Source: Anaerolineae bacterium
Lineage (GTDB): Bacteria > Chloroflexota > Anaerolineae > JAFGEY01
Direction: 5' to 3'
Assembly (NCBI GenBank): GCA_016929205.1
Contig: JAFGJF010000018.1
Coordinates: forward strand, 1-23,146
DNA length: 23,146 nt
The notes under the pieces were generated by a model that had not been told where the DNA came from, searched no databases, and was given only the letters and a program-made list of their open reading frames with translations. Positions 14,439-22,096 of this stretch are shown one piece after another. Numbering within the stretch: the first letter of the stretch is position 1; each line of letters begins with the position of its first letter. The translations under genes were made by a program, and so were the position numbers.

Positions 14439-16880
14439 TTATTCAATCAGACCGATTTGGACCGGCCCTTCCGCCGGGATGGTTTTGACGGTGACGTCTA
14501 GCCGGGTATCGATCAGGATCCGTTCGGCACGCGTAATACTGCCCAAGTCGGTTTGCGCCGCAACCAATTCCCGGCGCAGCGCTTGATCGTCTGTCGCCAA
14601 GTGCAGTTGTGCAATTTGACTGCCCAGGGAAAGGTTGTGCTCGCTTTTGTAGCGCCGCACCGCCGTGGCGATGTCGAGCAGGATTCTGCCCAGCGCTTCG
14701 GCCTGTTCGTCCTGCAGGCTCGCGTCGACGGTTGGCCAGCGCGTTCTGTGGATCGAGCTTGACGCGCCGGCTGCAAACACGCCCCGGTAAATGGCTTCGG
14801 TCACATAGGGCAAAAACGGCGCGAAAAGCTGGAGCACGGTGAACAGCGTATGGTACAAGGCATATTGCGCACCTTGACGTGCCGGGTTTGTCTCGTCATA
14901 CAAGCGCATCTTGGCCATTTCCAGATAGTTATCGGCCAGCTCGGTCCAGAAGAAAGCCTCCGTTTCGCTTTTTGCCGCCGCATAGTCATAGGCTTTCATA
15001 AAACGTGTCGTCTGCTGGACAAGCTGCTGCGTGCGCGACAAAATCCAGCGATCGGCGGGCGAGAGGGCGGGCGGCTTGCTCGCTGGACCATCGTCTTCCA
15101 GGAACCGCGCACTGAAACGGGCGACGTTCCACAGCTTGTTCCCCAGTTTGTGGCCGAGCTGGATCTTTTCTTCGCTGATCACGGCATCTTTGCCCAGACC
15201 GGTGCTCGCCGCCCAGTAGCGCACGGCATCGGCCGAATATTGTTCGATCATCTCGAGCGGCGGCACCGGGCCACCTCCCCGGCTCTTGCTGATCTTGGCC
15301 ATTCCTGGACCGGCGATGCCCCAGCCCGAGATGGCAACGTCTTTCCAGGGGATGGTGCCAAAATGGTGCAGGGACTTGACGATGGTGTAAAAGGCCCAGG
15401 TGCGAATGATGTCGTGGGCTTGCGGGCGCAGGGACATCGGCGTCACCTGTTCGTATAGGCCGGGATCCTGGAGCCACCGGCCGGCGATCTGCGGCGACAG
15501 GGAGGAGGTGGCCCAGGTGTCCATCACGTCGGTATCGGGCACGAGACGGGCGCTGCCACAGGCACACGCTTGGGGCGGCGCGTGTTGGGCCGGATCGATG
15601 GGCAGTTGGGTTTCTTTGGCCAGCACGACCTGACCGCAGTCCTGGCAGTGCCAGGCCGGAAAGGGAACGCCAAAGGCGCGCTGGCGCGAGATGCACCAGT
15701 CCCAGCCCAGGTTTTCGACCCACTGCCGGTAGCGGGACCGCATGTGCTCGGGGTGCCAGGCGATGCGCTCGCCGGCATCGAGCAGCTGTTCTTTGAAATC
15801 GAGCACGCGAATGAACCACTGCCGGGTGACGATGTATTCGACCGGCGTGTCGCAGCGTTCGTGCACGCGCACCGATTGTTCGATCGGCTGCCGTTCGAGC
15901 AGGCATTTGTCCTCATCCAACGCCTGGACGATTTGCTGCCTCGCCCGGGCGATCGAGAGATGGGCAAAGACGCCCGCGGCCTCCGTCATCGTTCCATCGG
16001 GAGCAATGGCCTCGATCAGGGGCAGGTTGTGGGTGTGCCACCAGGCCACGTCGGTCACGTCGCCAAAGGTGCAGCACATCACGGCGCCTGTCCCTTTTTC
16101 CGGGTCGGCGTGGGGGTCTTGCAGCAAGGGCACGCTTTGCCCAAAGACCGGCACCCTCACTCGCTGGCCGACCAAGCCGTGGTAACGCGTGTCATCCGGA
16201 TGGACAAACACGGCCACACAGGCCGGCAGCAGCTCGGGGCGGGTGGTGGCAATGGGCAGGCTGTCACCGTTCTCCAGCCCAAAGTCGAGGGTATAGAACG
16301 TGCTCTGGCGGTCGAGGTCGTCCAGTTCGGCCTGGGCGATGGCGGTTTTGCACTCGGGGCACCATATCGTCGGCGACTGCTTGTGGTAGGCCAGCCCTTT
16401 GCCGACCAGATCGAGAAACGACTGCTGCGAGATACGTGTCGTGTCCGGCTCGATGGTGCGATAGGTGTAGCGCCAGTCGACGGAGAGGCCCAGCCGCTGC
16501 CACAAAGCCTGGTATTCCTGGCCGCTTTGCGCGCCTACTTGCAGGCAGAGCTTGACAAATGCCTCCCGGCCAACCTGATCGGCGGTGACGCCATGCAGTT
16601 TTTCGACCAATCGCCCGGTGGGCAGGCCGTTATCGTCGTAGCCCATAGGATAAAAGACGTTGTAGCCGTTCATACGCCAGAAACGGGCCAAAAAGTCGGT
16701 CTGGCTGTATGAATAGGTGTGGCCGAGGTGCAGTTTGCCCGACACCGTCGCCGGGGGGGTGTCGATGGCATAGACCGGCGCATCGCTCTCCTTCGAAAAG
16801 GCATAGACGCCCGTATCCTGCCAAAAGGCGTCGATTTCCGGTTCGCGTGTCTTTGGGTTGTAGCGTTTTGATAATCCCAT
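14439..16880 (-). CDS. valS: Valyl-tRNA synthetase, short 'type 2' (archaeal-like) form
   Basis: This cytosolic enzyme charges tRNA-Val with valine and edits mischarged threonine. The product has 813 residues from ATG 16880, which has GAGGAGG eight bases upstream; a longer open frame to 16946 lacks such a site. Visible are the HIGH box HLGH (51-54), the KMSKS loop KISKS (529-533), the editing-domain signature GTGAVMCCTFGDVTDVAWW (263-281) and zinc-type cysteine pairs (C174/C177, C412/C415, C439/C441). TPPATVSGKLHLGHTYSYSQTD and FYPMGYDDNGLPT fit the archaeal/Rickettsia-type subfamily better than the ~880-950-residue common bacterial form, and the C-terminal coiled-coil arm of the latter is absent. 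It is a single-gene unit controlled by a valine T-box and closed by a terminator. Confidence 0.95.
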   Translation of the reverse strand: MGLSKRYNPKTREPEIDAFWQDTGVYAFSKESDAPVYAIDTPPATVSGKLHLGHTYSYSQTDFLARFWRMNGYNVFYPMGYDDNGLPTGRLVEKLHGVTADQVGREAFVKLCLQVGAQSGQEYQALWQRLGLSVDWRYTYRTIEPDTTRISQQSFLDLVGKGLAYHKQSPTIWCPECKTAIAQAELDDLDRQSTFYTLDFGLENGDSLPIATTRPELLPACVAVFVHPDDTRYHGLVGQRVRVPVFGQSVPLLQDPHADPEKGTGAVMCCTFGDVTDVAWWHTHNLPLIEAIAPDGTMTEAAGVFAHLSIARARQQIVQALDEDKCLLERQPIEQSVRVHERCDTPVEYIVTRQWFIRVLDFKEQLLDAGERIAWHPEHMRSRYRQWVENLGWDWCISRQRAFGVPFPAWHCQDCGQVVLAKETQLPIDPAQHAPPQACACGSARLVPDTDVMDTWATSSLSPQIAGRWLQDPGLYEQVTPMSLRPQAHDIIRTWAFYTIVKSLHHFGTIPWKDVAISGWGIAGPGMAKISKSRGGGPVPPLEMIEQYSADAVRYWAASTGLGKDAVISEEKIQLGHKLGNKLWNVARFSARFLEDDGPASKPPALSPADRWILSRTQQLVQQTTRFMKAYDYAAAKSETEAFFWTELADNYLEMAKMRLYDETNPARQGAQYALYHTLFTVLQLFAPFLPYVTEAIYRGVFAAGASSSIHRTRWPTVDASLQDEQAEALGRILLDIATAVRRYKSEHNLSLGSQIAQLHLATDDQALRRELVAAQTDLGSITRAERILIDTRLDVTVKTIPAEGPVQIGLIE

Positions 16881-16912
16881 CTTGTCATCCTCCTCACATA
16901 AAAAAACAATCG

Positions 16913-16967
16913 CCAGAAACCAGGGTTTGCCGCTTCGCTTGCACAAAACCCCGGCTTTAAAATCTGG
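16913..16967. repeat. GAAACC/GGGTTTT palindrome, copy B, between T-box terminator and valS
   Basis: CCAGA at 16913 and TCTGG at 16967 bound an imperfect hairpin whose arms are GAAACCAGGGTTTG and CAAAACCCCGGCTTT around a GC-rich 14-nt centre. It resembles copy A at 14231-14260. In the mRNA it would fold between the T-box terminator and the valS ribosome site. Confidence 0.5.
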
Positions 16968-16969
16968 AT

Positions 16970-17029
16970 AAAAAACAAAAACGCCCTCTCGTCTTCAGTG
17001 GATGCATCCACCGAGGACGAAAGGGCGTT
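16970..17029 (-). terminator. Terminator hairpin of the valS T-box
   Basis: AACGCCCTTTCGTCCTC... pairs with ...GACGAGAGGGCGTT around a 4-nt TGCA loop, followed by a T-rich tract. Its 5' arm shares bases with the antiterminator, so the two folds exclude each other. Confidence 0.92.
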
Positions 17030-17321
17030 ACACCTTCCGCGGTACCACCTCGATTTACGGCGCATTGCTGGCGCCGTACACTCGTCACCCCGACGATGCT
17101 TGTGATCAGGGCTTTGCTGTAACGGGCGACCCGTGCCAGTCTACGATGCTGGCGAATATGATCGCAGAAGCCATATTCGCTGGCACTTTCTTTGGCAGTC
17201 CTACTCTGAGCGACATTCGGTGGCAACGGTCCGGAAAAAAGCTCGCAGCCAGTGGCTTTTTTCTCTCTGTCGGCGTTTTGCGCGCCTACTCTTCTCAGAC
17301 GATGATGATCAGTATTGGATT
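16970..17321 (-). ncRNA. T-box riboswitch leader, valine-specific
   Basis: This tRNA-sensing leader of valS is read on the minus strand. Stem I has the basal pair CTGAG/CTCAG, the AGTA of the S-turn, GAA on the other side, and then the specifier codon GTC at 17214-17212 (valine); GAGTAG ends Stem I. A strong hairpin (GTGCCA GCGAATATG ... CATATTCGC ... TGGCAC) spans 17133-17186, and an 8-bp hairpin TACGGCGC/GCGCCGTA lies at 17056-17078. The T-box core GGTGGTACCGCGG is at 17049-17037; its UGGU can pair with the ACCA end of uncharged tRNA-Val. The terminator is a 22-bp stem at 16980-17029 followed by T5GT5. The antiterminator partner CGTCCTC (17019-17013) lies inside the terminator's first arm. 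Uncharged tRNA-Val should allow read-through into valS. Confidence 0.95.
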
Positions 17322-17327
17322 GACTCT

Positions 17328-17356
17328 ATTATACAAGGTTGACCTGAATTTGTCAA
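17328..17356 (-). promoter_or_regulatory. Consensus sigma-70 promoter of valS
   Basis: Perfect TTGACA (17356-17351), a 17-base spacer and perfect TATAAT (17333-17328). Transcription would begin near 17321, just before Stem I of the T-box. Such a strong promoter fits a gene controlled after initiation. Confidence 0.93.
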
Positions 17357-17610
17357 TCGTTTTTGAGCAAAAGCGAGTATTTGTCGTTGGGGGCAAGAAG
17401 CCAACGTAGGCTCTGTGTGTCGGCTGGGGGCGAGACTTTGGCAGGTGGCGATATTCTACGATATTCAGCGACCGGTTGAAGCCTCAGCCTAAAAACGTGC
17501 GGGAATGACAGTCCATCGTCTGCATCCATGTCGTGCAAGTGGAAAACTGACCCGCTTGTGTGCAATCAATGTCAACAGAGCCTAGTTACATAGACTGCCA
17601 GAATGCGGTC
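17357..17610. other. Gene-free gap between the transporter gene and the valS promoter
   Basis: These 254 bases hold no convincing gene. A minus-strand frame at 17353-17565 (70 codons) has no ribosome site, runs into the valS -35 box and looks spurious. On the minus strand, TGTTGACATTGATTG (near 17575-17560) followed by GGGTCAGTTTTCCACTTG (near 17555-17535) recalls the terminal motifs of IS21-family elements, but no istA or istB gene is present. Two copies of CGATATTC lie near 17449 and 17460. No clear terminator for the transporter operon was found. Confidence 0.5.
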
Positions 17611-19146
17611 TTATACCGGCTGAGCGTCTTCCTCGCTGGACAACCCCTTTTTGCGCTGCAGACGTCGTTGACGGCGCTCCTCTTGACGGCGACGCTTGGC
17701 GAGCAGGCGGCGCATGCGGGTGTGTTTTTCCTTGTTCAACGGGTAGAACCAGGCGACCAGGATCGAGCCGATGAGCATCAGCACGCCGACCGGGCCGGTG
17801 AGGATGCGGATCGCCCACAGCGTCGAGGTGGATTGGGCGAATTGGGTCGCGCCTTCGGGCGGGGCCCGGTAGCCGAACCAGCCGAGCGCCTGCAAGACGA
17901 CAAAAATCGAAACCGCCCCGGCCAGCTTGCGCGCAAAATTCTTGATCCCGTAATAGACACCCTCGTGACGCTTGCGGGTGCGCAGTTCATCCCACTCGAT
18001 CACGTCGGGAAAGATGGCATCGGGCAGGACGTGCGCGGTCGACGCGCCGAGGCCGGACAGCACAGCCAATATGATGATCAAGCCGACCTGCGCCGGCTGG
18101 ATGAAAATCGCCGAGCAGAGCACGACGGCCCAAAAGCCCATGCCGGCGATGTAGGCCCAGCGTTTGCCCAGTTTGGCCGACAGCCACGTCCACAGCGGCA
18201 GAGCGGCGATGGCGACGAGGAACATCGCGCCCAGTACGACCGATTCGAGCGCCACCTGTTCGCCAAACAGCGTGGCTTTGTACAGCAAGTCACCCGAGCC
18301 GATCCAGTAGGTCAGGAAAAAGGGCAGCATCATCGCCACCAGGTCAAAAGTGACCCAGTTGAGCATGTACAGGCTGGCGGCAAAACGAAAGGGCACGTTT
18401 TCCCAGGCCAGGCGCAGTGTGGTCTTGAGCGAAATGCGCTCCTCGCGCACGAGTAGATGGTCGCTTTGCTCACGAACAACAAAGAACGTGCCCAAGTAAG
18501 GGACGATGGCGATCGCGCCAAACAGGGCGGCGACGATCATATAGCCTTGCTGGGGGCTGTACCCTGACTTGATCATCGCGTCCATGATCATCGGCGCGAC
18601 GACGGCGGTGCCCAGGGAGGCGATGAGGTTAAAAAACATGCGGTAGCTGGTGAGAGCGGTGCGCTGATCATAGTCGGAGGTGATCTCGGGCGTGAGCGAC
18701 AAAAAGGGGACCATAACCAGGGTTTGCAGCGTGTCGCTGAGCATATAGGTCATCATGACATACAAGGCCAGCAGTACCTGGCTTTCGATCGGCGGCACCC
18801 ACCACAAAAAGACGAACCCCAAGGCAAAGGGCACGGTGAAAAAGAGCAAAAAGGGACGCCGGCGGCCCCAGCGCGTCTTGACGTTGTCGCTGATCGCACC
18901 GACGAGGGGATCGTTGACCGCATCCCAGATCACGCCGAGGAAGGCGGTGATCGAGGCGATGCGCGGATCCAGTCCCACCGTGTCGGTCAAAAAGATGGCA
19001 TAAAAAAACTGGCGCAGGGTGTTGAAACTGGCCATACCGACGTCGCCCGCGCCGTAGACCAGCTTGACCCAGAACGAGATCGGCGTGGATCTAACCTCGC
19101 CGCCGGGATCGCTCTTTGCCGGAAGGTGGATCGCATCTTGTGCCAT
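17611..19146 (-). CDS. GPH-family (MelB-like) sugar:cation symporter
   Basis: The product has 511 residues with about twelve hydrophobic segments of the major facilitator fold, in the cytoplasmic membrane. Near the N-terminus YGAGDVGMAS and FLGVIWDAVNDPLVGAISDNVKTRWGRRRP (69-98) match the glycoside-pentoside-hexuronide:cation symporter family. Asp75 and Asp79 occupy the positions of MelB's cation-binding Asp55/Asp59, and the WGRRRP loop is the family signature. The last ~40 residues are strongly basic and cytosolic. GAGGAG lies eight bases before the ATG. It starts 28 bases after the GNAT-like gene and closes the five-gene run. The substrate is probably a glycoside, pentoside or hexuronide, imported with Na+ or H+; which one cannot be told. 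Confidence 0.9.
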   Translation of the reverse strand: MAQDAIHLPAKSDPGGEVRSTPISFWVKLVYGAGDVGMASFNTLRQFFYAIFLTDTVGLDPRIASITAFLGVIWDAVNDPLVGAISDNVKTRWGRRRPFLLFFTVPFALGFVFLWWVPPIESQVLLALYVMMTYMLSDTLQTLVMVPFLSLTPEITSDYDQRTALTSYRMFFNLIASLGTAVVAPMIMDAMIKSGYSPQQGYMIVAALFGAIAIVPYLGTFFVVREQSDHLLVREERISLKTTLRLAWENVPFRFAASLYMLNWVTFDLVAMMLPFFLTYWIGSGDLLYKATLFGEQVALESVVLGAMFLVAIAALPLWTWLSAKLGKRWAYIAGMGFWAVVLCSAIFIQPAQVGLIIILAVLSGLGASTAHVLPDAIFPDVIEWDELRTRKRHEGVYYGIKNFARKLAGAVSIFVVLQALGWFGYRAPPEGATQFAQSTSTLWAIRILTGPVGVLMLIGSILVAWFYPLNKEKHTRMRRLLAKRRRQEERRQRRLQRKKGLSSEEDAQPV

Positions 19147-19174
19147 AGACAGGTCTCCTCACTTCTTACAAGTT

Positions 19175-20296
19175 TTACAATTCTCGGCGATAAATTCTGT
19201 GCGTCTTGTACATCGGAAAGCCCATCGTGCTGGCGTCGCCGAAACTTTGCAGGTTGCTTTCGGCCACCTGGACGTAATCGCCATGTTCAAAACGCTGGTA
19301 GTCATGCAGCGTTTTGCCCAACTCGACATACAATATGGCGTTGGCGCCCATCCCCTGGTATTCGGGCAGCAGGCCGACGCCGTTAAAGGTGACCCATTTG
19401 GTACGCTTGCGCTCGCGCATCAGGTGGATCCAACCCAGAGGCCACAGCTGCCCCTGACACTGCTGCAGTGCAGCGGCGACATCGGGATACGAGATCACAA
19501 AGCCGACTGCCTCGTCGCCTTTCATCACCAGCTTGACCATGTCCGGGTATGCGATCGAAACAACACGTTCAAACAAAACCCGCATTTCATCTTCGCTGAC
19601 CGGGTAATAGCCCGGCACTTGTTTGAATGCTTCCAGGTAGATCTTGAGCGCGTGAGGGAAAAACGCCCACATTTCTTTTTTGTTGCGAAAGGTTTTGATT
19701 GTAAACCCACGCCGCTGCTTGATCTTGTCTGCAATCCGGATCAGGCGTTCAGGAAGCTCATAATCGGCGGTGATGTGTCCTGAATAGTAGTCGAGCTCCT
19801 TGTGAAAGCCGGCGTCCTTGATCAGACGGTCATAATACGGAAAATTATAAGGCACGCCTACCGAGGGGCGGTGTTCAAAGCCATCGACCAGTACGCCGTG
19901 GGCGTCAAAGCGGAGCAGACCTTTGGGGCCGAGTATGTCTGTCAATCCGCGTCTTTGTGCCCAGTCAAAGGCCGCGTTCAAGAGGGCATCGGTGACCTGT
20001 TGATCGTCGACGGCGTCGAAATAGTAAAAGAATGCCGTTTGGGAGCGGTGATAGTCGTTATAAAGCCGGTTGTCGATGGCGGCAATGCGCCCAACCGTTT
20101 TTTCACCTTGCACGGCGACAAAAAAGTCGGCATCCGAATACCGATAAAATGGGGATCGCTTGCGGTTGAGGGCTGTTCTCATCCCCGGCACGATGGGCGG
20201 GACCCACTGCGGGCAATCCTGGTACAGCTCGAACGGAAAGCGGATAAACTGGCGAACGTCTCGACGTTGTGTTGTGTCTATCTTGTGGACCTGCAT
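19175..20296 (-). CDS. GNAT-like acyltransferase (YghO-type), function unknown
   Basis: The product has 373 residues. It begins with a conserved-looking segment (FIRFPFELYQDCPQWVPPI, about 17-35) followed by FFVAVQGEKTVGRIAAIDNRLYNDYH. A second acyl-CoA-type module shows DMVKLVMKGDEAVGFVISYPDV and then VTFNGVGLLPEYQGMGANAILYVEL, where the EYQGMGAN turn is the usual acyl-CoA phosphate-binding site. This matches a family annotated as GNAT/YghO-like; its chemistry is not established by the sequence. It starts 54 bases after the methyltransferase gene and precedes the symporter. AAAGG is a weak ribosome site. N-acylation of a lipid or amino-sugar amine would fit, but this is inference. Confidence 0.7.
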   Translation of the reverse strand: MQVHKIDTTQRRDVRQFIRFPFELYQDCPQWVPPIVPGMRTALNRKRSPFYRYSDADFFVAVQGEKTVGRIAAIDNRLYNDYHRSQTAFFYYFDAVDDQQVTDALLNAAFDWAQRRGLTDILGPKGLLRFDAHGVLVDGFEHRPSVGVPYNFPYYDRLIKDAGFHKELDYYSGHITADYELPERLIRIADKIKQRRGFTIKTFRNKKEMWAFFPHALKIYLEAFKQVPGYYPVSEDEMRVLFERVVSIAYPDMVKLVMKGDEAVGFVISYPDVAAALQQCQGQLWPLGWIHLMRERKRTKWVTFNGVGLLPEYQGMGANAILYVELGKTLHDYQRFEHGDYVQVAESNLQSFGDASTMGFPMYKTHRIYRREL

Positions 20297-20350
20297 TCTG
20301 TCTTGACCTTTGGGATTGGGATGTAAAAAGCCTGCACGTTGTCCAAACGT

Positions 20351-21217
20351 CTATGGTGTGGACACAGGTCGAGCTTTTGCGACGGTGAGTGGTTTTTGCA
20401 AGACAAAGCTCTGATAAACGACCTCACCGCTGCGAAACTGCTCGTAGATGTGCGATCCCTGCAGCCCGGCAAATTGCTCAAGCAAACCCAAAACCCACCA
20501 GGGGGCACCACGTTTGATCTGCGCCCGCTTGCGCGTATGGTCGGCGTCAAGGGCGGCGAGCACGTTTGGCGTGATGTCGATCTGGCGCAAAATACGCAGG
20601 CCAGGGTGGTTGGGCGACATCGCACGGCATAGTTGAGTGGTCAATTCGGCAAGCTGCTGCCTGGGGCGAAAATCGGCGAACAAAAAGTGCCCGCCCGGCC
20701 GCAGGATGCGGTGGACCTCGCTCACAAAATCATCCATCGAGCCATAGCAGTGAGAAGACTCGACGTTAATGATCGCATCAACGCTGGCATCCTCAAAGGG
20801 CAAAGACTCGGCGTCGCCGGTGACAAAAGCAAGCCCGTCGGAGCAGTGGTGCTGTGCGCATAGGGCTACGGCGTTGGACGAATAGTCGATACCGAGCAGC
20901 TGCTTGGGCTTGTGGTACTGCTTGACGTAACCCGCACCACCACCGCGCCCGCTGCCGACCTCGATCGCGGTCAGGTTTTCCAGGTCGATGGCGCCGGCAA
21001 CGTGGTGATAGAGTTGGATGCAGTACCGGTTCGCTTCATCCTCGTGATGCAAAAAGATCGGTTCCGCGTACGGGTCGAGTGGCGCGTAGCCATAGTTCAT
21101 AAATGACCAGTCTTTTTTGCCATAGGTTTTGGCCATAAACTGGTACATGACATGTTTGCTCGTCTTTCTGAACCAGGGCCATACTTGGCTGAGTTGGGTG
21201 TACAGTTGGGCAATCAT
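20351..21217 (-). CDS. Class I SAM-dependent methyltransferase (phthiotriol-methyltransferase-like)
   Basis: The product has 288 residues. The SAM-binding fold is clear: motif I EVGSGRGGG (86-94), acidic strand end GIDYS (109-113), GDAESLPF (134-141), NVESSHCYG (151-159) and the post-motif LRPGG (172-176). The N-terminal WSFMNYGYAPLDP segment resembles methyltransferases acting on mycobacterial phthiotriol/phenolphthiotriol lipids and related O- or C-methyltransferases. AAAGGAG lies nine bases before the ATG, inside the end of the DegV gene; the gap between genes is 7 bp. A hydrophobic or lipid acceptor is plausible from similarity and from the DegV neighbour, but not shown. Confidence 0.85.
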   Translation of the reverse strand: MIAQLYTQLSQVWPWFRKTSKHVMYQFMAKTYGKKDWSFMNYGYAPLDPYAEPIFLHHEDEANRYCIQLYHHVAGAIDLENLTAIEVGSGRGGGAGYVKQYHKPKQLLGIDYSSNAVALCAQHHCSDGLAFVTGDAESLPFEDASVDAIINVESSHCYGSMDDFVSEVHRILRPGGHFLFADFRPRQQLAELTTQLCRAMSPNHPGLRILRQIDITPNVLAALDADHTRKRAQIKRGAPWWVLGLLEQFAGLQGSHIYEQFRSGEVVYQSFVLQKPLTVAKARPVSTP

Positions 21218-21224
21218 CAGTTTG

Positions 21225-22082
21225 TCACTCCTTTGCCGTCACGAGTACGAATCCGATCAACCCTTCCCCGGTGTGAACGGCGAGCCCTGCCGTAAAGTCG
21301 GCAACGATGATCTCGTCGGGGCAGGCCAGCCTGGCGCAAAACTGCTGCTTGAACGCCTGGGCCTGATCGGGAACGTTGGTATGGATGATGGCCATCTGTT
21401 CGACCGGGCGTCCGGACAGCGTTTCTTCCGCCAGGTCGACCATGCGCGCCCACGCTTTGGTTCGGGTCCGCACTTTTTCCAGCATATCCAGTTTGCCGTT
21501 TTTGACCGTCAAGATCGGTTTGACCTGGAGCAGGTTTCCCATACCGGCAGCCAGACTGCCCACGCGCCCGCTCAAGGCCAGGTATTTGAGCGTCGCCAGC
21601 GCGGCAAATACATACGATCGTTTGCCCAGATCGACGGCGCGGGCCACAATTTGCTCTTTATCTGCGCCTTGTTGTGCCGCTTTGGCTGCTTCGAGGACCA
21701 TAAGCCCTTGCGCCATCGACACCGTGCGCGAGTCAACGATTTCGATGTCGCGCTCGGGAAACTGCTCGCTGGCCGTGACGGCGGCGTTATAGGTTGCGCT
21801 GATCTCGCCGCTGACACAGATGCAGACGATGGCTTCTGCGCCAGCATCAAAGGCTTCTTGATAGGCCTGGGCAAACGCAGCCGGAGCCGGGGCCGACGTG
21901 GTTGGCAGCTTGCCCTCGCGGGCCACACGTTCAAACAAGCCGGCATCGTCGATGTCAACGCCTGTGGCCAGCGTCTCCGTTCCAAAATGGATGTTGATCG
22001 GTACCTGGTGAATGCCATACTGCGCGGCGATACCCGGCGGCAGGCTAGAGTCACTGTCTGTCACGATAGCAATTGTTGGCAT
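21225..22082 (-). CDS. DegV-family (FakB-like) fatty-acid-binding protein
   Basis: The product has 285 residues from the ATG at 22082, where the normal DegV start MPTIAIVTDSDSS appears and AAAGGGA lies upstream; a 37-residue extension of the open frame upstream overlaps the previous gene and is rejected. Conserved features are the N-terminal TDS, the TTSAP loop (61-65), SGEISATYNAA (91-101) and LKYLALSGRVG. DegV/FakB proteins hold one fatty acid in an internal pocket; FakB presents it to the kinase FakA, giving acyl-phosphate for phospholipid synthesis. No fakA-like gene is in the window. It lies 14 bp after the oxidoreductase gene and 7 bp before the methyltransferase gene. Confidence 0.92.
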   Translation of the reverse strand: MPTIAIVTDSDSSLPPGIAAQYGIHQVPINIHFGTETLATGVDIDDAGLFERVAREGKLPTTSAPAPAAFAQAYQEAFDAGAEAIVCICVSGEISATYNAAVTASEQFPERDIEIVDSRTVSMAQGLMVLEAAKAAQQGADKEQIVARAVDLGKRSYVFAALATLKYLALSGRVGSLAAGMGNLLQVKPILTVKNGKLDMLEKVRTRTKAWARMVDLAEETLSGRPVEQMAIIHTNVPDQAQAFKQQFCARLACPDEIIVADFTAGLAVHTGEGLIGFVLVTAKE

Positions 22083-22096
22083 CAAATATTCCCTTT

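Noticed and set aside
15570..16712. 380-codon plus-strand frame opposite valS
   Set aside because: Antisense shadow of a gene with all class I synthetase motifs; no ribosome site or known domain.
16881..16946. Upstream start extending ValRS by 22 residues
   Set aside because: The extension covers palindrome copy B and the ribosome site of the preferred ATG.
16970..17321. A tRNA gene or CRISPR-like repeat in this structured region
   Set aside because: The hairpins are fully explained by a T-box leader; there is no cloverleaf and no regularly spaced repeat.
17353..17565. 70-codon minus-strand frame in the gap before the valS promoter
   Set aside because: No ribosome site, no family resemblance, and it overlaps the valS -35 box.
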